A DNA stretch of 10,178 nucleotides, from positions 1-10,178 of the forward strand of contig UQMC01000069.1 in NCBI GenBank assembly GCA_900542115.1, given 5' to 3'. Within the stretch, counting starts at the first letter, position 1; each line of letters opens with the position of its first letter. Made by a program: the position numbers and the translations under genes. Positions 5,217 to 10,178 of the stretch are shown piece by piece. This DNA is from an uncultured Oscillibacter sp. (lineage in GTDB: Bacteria; Bacillota; Clostridia; Oscillospirales; Oscillospiraceae). The notes beneath the pieces are model-generated. The model worked only from the letters and a program-made list of their open reading frames with translations. It was not told the DNA's origin and did no database searches.

Positions 5217-6572
5217 ATGGCAAAAATGACCCCTCGGACGCTGTCCGGCTTTATGGAGCTGCTGCCGGCGCCCCAGCAGCAGATGGAACGCATGATGGAC
5301 ATTCTGCGGAAAACCTACGCACTGTACGGCTTCACACCGCTGGACACGCCGGTGATCGAGTCCAGCGAGGTGCTGCTGGCCAAAGCCGGCGGCGAGACCG
5401 AAAAGCAGATCTACCGCTTCCAGAAGGGCGACAGCGACCTCTCCCTCCGCTTTGATTTGACGGTGCCCCTTGCAAAGTATGTGGCGCTGCACTACAACGA
5501 GCTGGCCTTCCCCTTCCGCCGCTATCAGATCGGCAAGGTATACCGGGGCGAGCGGGCCCAGCGGGGACGGTTCCGGGAATTTTATCAAGCGGACATTGAC
5601 ATCATCGGGGACGGAAAGCTGTCCATCACCAACGAGGCGGAGATTCCCGCCATCATTTACCGCACATTCTCCACACTGGGACTGAAGCGGTTCCAGATTC
5701 GGGTGAATAACCGGAAAATTTTGAACGGCTTTTACGCTCTGCTGGGCCTGACGGAAAAATCCGGCGACATCATGCGGACGGTGGACAAGCTGGACAAGAT
5801 CGGGCCGGAAAAGGTGAAGGCCATTCTGGTAGAGGATTTTGCTGTCAGCGAAAGCGACGCCGATGAAATTTTGAAGTTCATTGCCATCAAGGGCAGCAAT
5901 GAGGAAGTCCTATCGGCGCTGGAGGGCTACACCGGACGGAACGCCACCTTTGACGAGGGGCTCAGCGAGCTGAAAACCGTGGTGAAGTATCTGGCGGACT
6001 TTGGCGTGCCCGCCGAGAATTTTGCCGTGGACCTCACCATTGCCCGGGGTCTGGACTACTACACCGGCACGGTCTATGAGACCACGCTGCTGGATCACCC
6101 GGAGATCGGCTCCGTGTGCTCCGGTGGACGGTATGACAATCTGGCGGAATACTACACGGACAAGCAGCTCCCCGGCGTGGGCATTTCCATCGGCCTGACC
6201 CGGCTCTTTTACGTGCTGGGCGAGCAGGGGATGCTGAATCCCGCACTGCCTACCGCCCCGGCGGACGCGCTGATTTTACCCATGACGGAGGACCTCTCCC
6301 CCGCCATCGCACTGGCCACGAGCCTGCGGGACGCGGGCATCCGCACCCAGCTCCACTGTGAAGAGAAGAAGTTCAAGGCCAAGATGAGCTACGCCGATAA
6401 GCTGTCCATCCCCTATGTGATCTTCCTGGGTGAGGACGAGATCAACGCCGGCGTGGTGGCCTGCAAGGATATGAAGTCCGGCGAGCAGACCAAACTGAAT
6501 ACGCGGGAGACCATCGACCGGATCAAGGCCGGTCTTGCTGAACTGGAAAAAGGAAGCGTGATCGTGGAATAG
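5217..6572 (+). CDS. hisS: Histidyl-tRNA synthetase (archaeal/eukaryotic-like type)
   Basis: This cytoplasmic class II synthetase charges tRNA-His; 451 residues from the chosen start. Motif 1 lies in the N-terminal region through TPVIESSEVL. LRFDLTVPLAKY at 77-88 and motif 2, FRRYQIGKVYRGERAQRGRFRE, from 100 to about 121 include the ATP-binding R110. QADIDIIG is at 124-131. The HisA signature ARGLDYYTG has R277, SGGRYDNL is at 302-309, and motif 3, PGVGISIGLTRL, is at 319-330. An anticodon-binding domain fills the last 95 or so residues. The insertion contains VDKLDKIGPEKV, which resembles eukaryotic and archaeal HisRS more than the usual bacterial form. Two ATGs are in frame at 5211 and 5217; GGAG at 5206-5209 is too close to the first and well spaced from the second. 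The next gene starts 19 bases after the stop. Confidence 0.95.
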   Translation: MAKMTPRTLSGFMELLPAPQQQMERMMDILRKTYALYGFTPLDTPVIESSEVLLAKAGGETEKQIYRFQKGDSDLSLRFDLTVPLAKYVALHYNELAFPFRRYQIGKVYRGERAQRGRFREFYQADIDIIGDGKLSITNEAEIPAIIYRTFSTLGLKRFQIRVNNRKILNGFYALLGLTEKSGDIMRTVDKLDKIGPEKVKAILVEDFAVSESDADEILKFIAIKGSNEEVLSALEGYTGRNATFDEGLSELKTVVKYLADFGVPAENFAVDLTIARGLDYYTGTVYETTLLDHPEIGSVCSGGRYDNLAEYYTDKQLPGVGISIGLTRLFYVLGEQGMLNPALPTAPADALILPMTEDLSPAIALATSLRDAGIRTQLHCEEKKFKAKMSYADKLSIPYVIFLGEDEINAGVVACKDMKSGEQTKLNTRETIDRIKAGLAELEKGSVIVE

Positions 6573-6591
6573 CCACGGAAAGGAGGCCGCT

Positions 6592-7116
6592 ATGAAGCTG
6601 ACTCTGAAGCGTGACCTGCCGCTGCTGCTGGCGGCGCTGCTGGTGATCTGGGGGCTTTGGTATGCCCGGCCCATCGGTGTGGACACCCTGTATCCGGAGC
6701 TGGAGCCGGACCTCATTTATGTGACGCTGATCGATTTTACCGGCAGCGGCCATGAGGATCAGAATCTCAAGCTCACCGCCGGGACAGAGGAATTTGACGG
6801 TCTCTGGTCGGAAATTCGGGAATTGCGGTTCCGGCGCTCCCCCTTCAACGTGGTGGTGCAGGCCCTCCCCTTTCTGGAGGGGATCGTGGGTTCCTATGTC
6901 AAATACCCGGAGGACGATGATATAGACCACCTGATCATCGGCTTCACGCAGGACAACGGGACTGACACATGGCGGTCGGAGGATTTGCAATTCTGGACGA
7001 ATTCGTGGAGTTACCGGGACTTTGACCATGGGGTCACGCTGCCGCTGATGATGAAAAACGGCCACGAAATCGGGCAGAAAATGGCCCACGAGCTGTGGGA
7101 ACAGGCGGCCGAATAA
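6592..7116 (+). CDS. Hypothetical membrane-anchored protein between hisS and aspS
   Basis: I do not recognise this 174-residue protein. Residues 1-7 are basic (MKLTLKR) and about 9-24 form one hydrophobic helix (LPLLLAALLVIWGLWY), so it is probably a signal anchor or uncleaved signal peptide with the remainder outside the membrane. There is no lipobox cysteine; in fact no cysteine is present. The outer part is mixed alpha/beta in appearance, with acidic and aromatic patches such as KYPEDDDIDHLIIGF and SWSYRDFDHG. Near the C terminus a helix, GHEIGQKMAHELWEQ, is plausible. A very good ribosome site (AAAGGAGG, 6579-6586) and 19 bases from hisS put it in the T-box operon, though nothing in it suggests tRNA charging. 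GC content and codon choice resemble the neighbours. Confidence 0.85.
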   Translation: MKLTLKRDLPLLLAALLVIWGLWYARPIGVDTLYPELEPDLIYVTLIDFTGSGHEDQNLKLTAGTEEFDGLWSEIRELRFRRSPFNVVVQALPFLEGIVGSYVKYPEDDDIDHLIIGFTQDNGTDTWRSEDLQFWTNSWSYRDFDHGVTLPLMMKNGHEIGQKMAHELWEQAAE

Positions 7117-7117
7117 A

Positions 7118-7155
7118 TACAATTTGTTATTTCTGATTTTAATTATACAATTCTA
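7118..7155. repeat. Degraded relative of the mscL-upstream inverted repeat
   Basis: TACAATTTGTTATTTC here closely matches one arm of the repeat at 1626-1670 (TACAATTTGTATTATTTC), and AATTATACAATTCTA resembles its other arm. The symmetry is imperfect. It occupies the AT-rich gap between the unknown gene and aspS. AT-richness could explain part of the likeness. Confidence 0.4.
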
Positions 7156-7185
7156 AATCACTTTTCATGGAAAGGAAGCAACAAT

Positions 7186-8964
7186 ATGATGCAGAATCGA
7201 ACTCATACCTGTGGAGAGCTGCGCCTCAGTGACGCAGGCAAGCAGGTGAAAATTTCCGGCTGGATGGAGAACGTCCGCGTGGTCAGCGCCAATCTGGCCT
7301 TCGTGGTGGTCCGGGACTTCTACGGCACCACGCAGGTGGTGGCAGAGACCGAGGACATGGTAAATACCTTCAAGGCCATCACCAAAGAGTCCACCATCTC
7401 CGTGGAGGGCACCGTCCGGGAGCGGGACAGCAAGACCGACAAGATGGCCACCGGCGACATTGAGATCGTCCCCGCTAAGGTGGAGGTGCTGGGCCGCTGC
7501 CAGCACAGCGAGCTGCCCTTCCAGATCAACCGCAGCCGGGAGGCCGACGAAGCCCAGCGGCTGAAGTACCGCTATTTGGATCTGCGGAACCCCGCCGTGA
7601 AGAAGAACATCATTCTGCGGTGCAACGTGGTGGCCGCCCTGCGGAAGTCCATGACCGAGCACGGCTTTTTGGAGATCACCACGCCCATTCTGACGGCCTC
7701 CTCCCCCGAGGGCGCCCGTGACTATCTGGTGCCTGCCCGGAACCATCCCGGCAAGTTCTACGCGCTGCCCCAGGCTCCCCAGCAGTTCAAGCAGCTGCTG
7801 ATGACCTCCGGCTTCGACCGCTACTTCCAGATCGCCCCCTGCTTCCGTGACGAGGACGCCCGCGCGGACCGCTCCCCCGGCGAGTTCTATCAGTTGGATA
7901 TGGAGATGGCCTTTGCCACGCAGGAGGACGTGTTTGCCGTTTTAGAGGACGTGCTGCCGCCCATCTTCGCCCAGTACGGCGCTTACAACCGGGCCAGCGG
8001 CGCACCCTTCACCCGTATCCCCTACACCGAGGCTATGGAGAACTACGGCTCCGACAAGCCCGACCTGCGTATCGATCTGCGGGTGCAGGACGTCACCGCC
8101 GTGCTGGGCAGCTGCGGCTTTGAGCCCTTTGCCGAGGGCAATCTGGTGAAGGCCGTGAAGGTCAGCGATTTCCACGAGACCCGGAAGTTTATCGACAAGA
8201 CGCTGGCAGATGTGGAAACTGTGTCCGGCGGCAAGGCCTATTGGTTCCGCATGGACGAAAACGGCGAACTGGTGGGCGGCATTTCCAAGTTCGTCAATCC
8301 CATCAAGGAAAAGGTTGTGGAGGCCCTTGGCCTGAAGGCCAACGACTTCGTGGCTCTGTCCGCCGGTAAGCGGGAGGCTGCCCTCAAGACCGCCGGTGTG
8401 CTGGTCAAGACCTTGGGCGCTGCCGTTCCCGGTCACATGGACAAGGAGCAGTACGCCTTCTGCTGGATCGTGGACTTCCCCATGTACGAGATCGGCGACG
8501 AGTCCGGCGAGCTGGAATTCTGCCACAATCCGTTCTCCATGCCCTCCGGCGGTCTGGATGTGCTGCTGAAGGCCGAAAAGGGCGAAATCGACCCCCTGAG
8601 CATCACCGCTGACCAGTACGATCTTGTGTGCAACGGCGTGGAGCTCAGCTCCGGCGCTGTGCGGAACCACGATCCTGAGATCATGATCAAGGCCTTTGAA
8701 CTGGTGCGTCTGGGCGAGGATGATGTGAAGGCCAAGTTCCCCGCTATGTACAACGCCTTCACCTACGGCGCGCCCCCCCATGCCGGTATCGCGCCGGGCG
8801 TGGACCGCATGGTGATGCTGCTGGCCGGCGAGGACAGCATCCGTGAGATCATCCCCTTCCCCATGAACAAGAACGCGCAGGACGTGATGATGAGCGCGCC
8901 TTCTGAGGTCACCCAGAAGCAGCTGGACGAGCTGCACATCAAGGTCACGGCTCACGAGGAGTAA
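7186..8964 (+). CDS. aspS: Aspartyl-tRNA synthetase (bacterial type)
   Basis: This enzyme charges tRNA-Asp; 592 residues is normal for the bacterial type, which carries an extra GAD domain. An N-terminal OB-fold anticodon domain (about 1-110) is followed by LKYRYLDLRN and the class II core. GARDYLVPARNHPGKFYALPQ leads to motif 2, CFRDEDARADRSPGEFYQLDMEM, with R221. The GAD insertion covers roughly the middle third. WIVDFPMYE, AVRNHDPEIM and motif 3, GIAPGVDRMVMLL with R541, close the active site. The OB region has ENVRVVSANLAFVVVRD where E. coli has NRRRDLGSLIFIDMRD, so the tRNA-facing surface differs. Motif 2 also carries a local SPGE change. ATG 7186 (AGGAAG at 7173-7178) and ATG 7189 are both possible. 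It is the last gene of the T-box operon. Confidence 0.96.
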   Translation: MMQNRTHTCGELRLSDAGKQVKISGWMENVRVVSANLAFVVVRDFYGTTQVVAETEDMVNTFKAITKESTISVEGTVRERDSKTDKMATGDIEIVPAKVEVLGRCQHSELPFQINRSREADEAQRLKYRYLDLRNPAVKKNIILRCNVVAALRKSMTEHGFLEITTPILTASSPEGARDYLVPARNHPGKFYALPQAPQQFKQLLMTSGFDRYFQIAPCFRDEDARADRSPGEFYQLDMEMAFATQEDVFAVLEDVLPPIFAQYGAYNRASGAPFTRIPYTEAMENYGSDKPDLRIDLRVQDVTAVLGSCGFEPFAEGNLVKAVKVSDFHETRKFIDKTLADVETVSGGKAYWFRMDENGELVGGISKFVNPIKEKVVEALGLKANDFVALSAGKREAALKTAGVLVKTLGAAVPGHMDKEQYAFCWIVDFPMYEIGDESGELEFCHNPFSMPSGGLDVLLKAEKGEIDPLSITADQYDLVCNGVELSSGAVRNHDPEIMIKAFELVRLGEDDVKAKFPAMYNAFTYGAPPHAGIAPGVDRMVMLLAGEDSIREIIPFPMNKNAQDVMMSAPSEVTQKQLDELHIKVTAHEE

Positions 8965-8976
8965 GGGAACACATAC

Positions 8977-9019
8977 AACAGTATAAAAAGGAGGGCAATG
9001 CCCTCCTTTTTATACTGTT
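8977..9019. terminator. Strong bidirectional intrinsic terminator after aspS
   Basis: Arms 8977-8996 and 9000-9019 are perfect 20-base complements around AAT. The core GGAGGGC/GCCCTCC is flanked by AAAAA on the left and TTTTT on the right, so it can terminate transcription from either side. It ends the hisS-aspS operon and could also stop minus-strand transcription arriving from the gene at 9121-9675. Confidence 0.92.
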
Positions 9020-9120
9020 AAGTATACAATACGGATTCTGAACACAATTTTATTCTCAGTACCTATTCCGAATCAGCACTTCACGCAAAAAGCCAAACAA
9101 GATGGCAAATAAAAAGCGTA

Positions 9121-9675
9121 TCATTTCGCTTCTCTATACGCTTCGGTGAGAATCAATTCGCCGCGTCCATTTATAACAATTCCAGCCCATTCCAAAACCG
9201 CGGCCAAAACAAACACCGGGTCAAAAACAGAATCCCCTATCTTTCGATCGTGATCGCGACAAAGTGCAACCGTTCCAACAACCGTATTTTCCTCGCAGCC
9301 GGGTTCACCGAGCTTATAGTTCCTTCCATTGCCCTTCCGCGCTCTGCCGCCTTGCTTGATAAGGAGATCTACAATCGCATCAAACACCTCATACTTATAT
9401 GCGGGTTTAACCGGCAGCTTATCGCTTGTAAATGTTGTTCCATCCGGCTCGGCATAAATTTCGCATGGAAGTCCTCTGGCGGTAAATACCGTGACATGAC
9501 CGCCGTGTTCTTTCAGCTTTGCCTTAATCATTTCGGATGCACTTTTACTCGTATAATCCACATTCATACGGCTTACATCGATCTCCTTTGGAATTATATT
9601 TTCTGTTGTGCTGCTGAGATTTAAGGCGGCAAGCAATTCATCCAATTTCTTTTTTGCTGTAATTTTGAAAAGCAT
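9121..9675 (-). CDS. Unrecognised 184-residue protein downstream of an XRE repressor
   Basis: I do not recognise the family. The N terminus (MLFKITAKKKLDELLAALNL) is a basic helical stretch. The middle part (KSASEMIKAKLKEHGGHVTVFTARGLPCEIYAEPDG) looks alpha/beta. YEVFDAIVDLLIKQGG-RARKGNGRNYKLGEP could be a winged-helix-like unit, and the end (VFVLAAVLEWAGIVINGRGELILTEAYR) has a similar helix-then-hairpin pattern. There is no signal peptide, membrane helix, HExxH or obvious nuclease motif. Its ATG lies nine bases after the XRE stop, so the two are almost certainly co-transcribed; its ribosome site is weak, which suggests translational coupling. The DNA is more AT-rich than the synthetase genes, fitting acquired or accessory content. 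A toxin or effector partner of the repressor is only one possibility. Confidence 0.82.
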   Translation of the reverse strand: MLFKITAKKKLDELLAALNLSSTTENIIPKEIDVSRMNVDYTSKSASEMIKAKLKEHGGHVTVFTARGLPCEIYAEPDGTTFTSDKLPVKPAYKYEVFDAIVDLLIKQGGRARKGNGRNYKLGEPGCEENTVVGTVALCRDHDRKIGDSVFDPVFVLAAVLEWAGIVINGRGELILTEAYREAK

Positions 9676-9684
9676 CGGCGTGCT

Positions 9685-9882
9685 CTACCGCTTTTGCTCG
9701 CTTCGCTCCAGCAGATAGTCCAACGAAACATTAAAATAATCGGCAATCCGAATCAATTCCTTAATGCCGGGCTCCCGCTCTCCGTTTTCATAACGGCTGA
9801 TGGTATTCTGCGTCATGGAAAGCTCCATCGCCAATCGCTGTTGCGACATATTTCGTTCTAAACGCAATTCTCGTAATCTCAT
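9685..9882 (-). CDS. XRE-family (Cro/CI-type) transcriptional regulator
   Basis: This 65-residue protein is a single helix-turn-helix domain of the Cro/CI type. LRELRLERNMSQQRLAMELSMTQNTISRYENGEREP contains the usual MSQQxLA first helix, turn, and recognition helix TQNTISRYE (about 24-32), followed by LIRIADYFNVSLDYLLERSE, the standard last two helices. No sensor or dimerisation domain is attached, so it probably binds DNA as a simple homodimer. The start at 9882 is supported by AAGGTGA on the minus strand at 9887-9893. It is divergent from the small gene at 9956, and its leader shares DNA with that gene's promoter, so mutual or auto-repression is likely. Similar short regulators control prophages, integrative elements and toxin-antitoxin pairs. 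Confidence 0.93.
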   Translation of the reverse strand: MRLRELRLERNMSQQRLAMELSMTQNTISRYENGEREPGIKELIRIADYFNVSLDYLLERSEQKR

Positions 9883-9891
9883 GCTATCACC

Positions 9892-9920
9892 TTGACACTA
9901 TTATGCCGTTTTGGTATATT
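9892..9920 (+). promoter_or_regulatory. Consensus promoter of the 53-residue gene
   Basis: A perfect TTGACA (9892-9897) and TATATT (9915-9920) are separated by 17 bases, giving a start near 9927. The -35 box overlaps the minus-strand ribosome site of the XRE gene, so the two divergent genes are packed tightly. Confidence 0.78.
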
Positions 9921-9942
9921 AGATATATCCCGATATGGTATA
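9914..9942. promoter_or_regulatory. Candidate XRE operator
   Basis: An inverted repeat ATATC-CC-GATAT at 9925-9936 lies at the predicted transcription start, flanked by two direct copies of GGTATA (9914-9919 and 9937-9942). The position would let a bound repressor block the + promoter. The AT-rich composition makes chance symmetry possible. Confidence 0.4.
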
Positions 9943-9955
9943 ACGAGGTGATTTT

Positions 9956-10117
9956 ATGGAGGATTACAAAACCATGTACCTGCACCTGTTCAACCGCGTG
10001 TCGGACGCCGTGAACGCACTGGAAGCAATGAATTACGGACAGGCAAAGGAGCTTTTGATGCGTGCACAGCAGGAGGCTGAGGAGCTCTATTTAATCGAAG
10101 CCACTGCACAAAAATAA
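9956..10117 (+). CDS. Small 53-residue helical protein
   Basis: This short gene starts with MEDYKTMYLHLFNRVSDA and ends in EELYLIEATAQK. It is predicted to be almost entirely helical, with a two-helix pattern: helix 1 about 2-24, a NYG turn at 26-28, and helix 2 about 29-48 (QAKELLMRAQQEAEELYL). It resembles small uncharacterised proteins that I recall in gut Firmicutes genomes near regulators and mobile elements, but I cannot give a function. Support comes from a consensus promoter, GAGGTG at 9944-9949 with good spacing, biased codon use with GC-rich third positions, and a perfect stem right after the stop. It is divergent from the XRE regulator and probably repressed by it. Confidence 0.8.
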   Translation: MEDYKTMYLHLFNRVSDAVNALEAMNYGQAKELLMRAQQEAEELYLIEATAQK

Positions 10118-10147
10118 CCGACAGTCCGATCAATCGGACTGTCGGTT
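10116..10147. terminator. Perfect 15-bp stem after the small gene
   Basis: Arms 10116-10130 and 10133-10147 are exact complements with a two-base centre, and the left arm includes the last two bases of the TAA stop. No T-tract follows on +, whereas on the minus strand the stem is followed by ATTTTTG. It may end a minus-strand gene entering from the right as well as the small gene. Confidence 0.65.
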
Positions 10148-10178
10148 CAGCGTGTCGAAAAAGTCTTTTCTCCCCGCT

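Noticed and set aside
7942..8955. 337-residue open frame on the minus strand over aspS
   Set aside because: It is the antisense shadow of the AspRS gene, with the same His/Leu/Gly/Val-rich content and no family features.
9250..9624. 124-residue open frame on + opposite the unknown minus-strand gene
   Set aside because: No ribosome site or domain is seen. The minus-strand frame has better coding character, is longer, and sits directly behind the XRE gene.
10118..10178. Possible C-terminal end of a minus-strand gene (…DFFDTLNRQSD stop)
   Set aside because: Only about 15 codons are visible and other minus frames are also open or stop nearby, so no coding call can be made.

Overview
The window looks like core chromosome of a GC-rich gut-type Clostridia (Firmicutes/Bacillota, probably Oscillospiraceae or a close relative). 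The signs are strong AGGAGG-type ribosome sites, a T-box leader in front of aminoacyl-tRNA synthetase genes, sigma-A-like promoters with 17-base spacers, and a minD-mgsA pair, which in clostridia often belongs to a longer minCDE-rodA-mgsA cluster. The taxonomic call is inference; no rRNA or marker search was possible.

Layout, left to right. Positions 1-2982 carry, all on +, the tail of an HflX-like GTPase, seryl-tRNA synthetase (serS), a 234-base gap with a long perfect inverted repeat and a possibly structured leader, then mscL and rsmG joined by a TAATG stop/start overlap. Positions 3016-4261 hold a separate transcription unit with a clear promoter: a MinD-like ATPase that ends before the usual membrane-targeting helix, and a methylglyoxal synthase homologue that has lost several catalytic residues. 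Positions 4258-8964 form a synthetase operon: a consensus promoter whose -35 box overlaps the mgsA stop codon, a T-box riboswitch with an aspartate specifier (GAC) and a matching acceptor base, about 690 bases packed with hairpins, then hisS, a membrane-anchored protein of unknown function, and aspS. A 20-bp stem at 8977-9019 ends the unit.

Positions 9121-10147 differ from the rest. The DNA is visibly more AT-rich and looks accessory: on the minus strand an XRE-family repressor followed by an unrecognised 184-residue protein, and divergently on + a 53-residue protein with its own consensus promoter. A candidate operator lies in the shared 73-base gap.

How the genes relate: most of the window is translation machinery (SerRS, HisRS, AspRS, and the 16S rRNA methyltransferase RsmG). 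When uncharged tRNA-Asp accumulates, the T-box should raise HisRS and AspRS together. MscL is an osmotic safety valve. The best leads are the altered MgsA and tail-less MinD side by side, the hairpin-rich leader between T-box and hisS, and the compact repressor/unknown/small-protein module at the right end. No CRISPR array, tRNA, rRNA, insertion sequence or complete defence system was seen.
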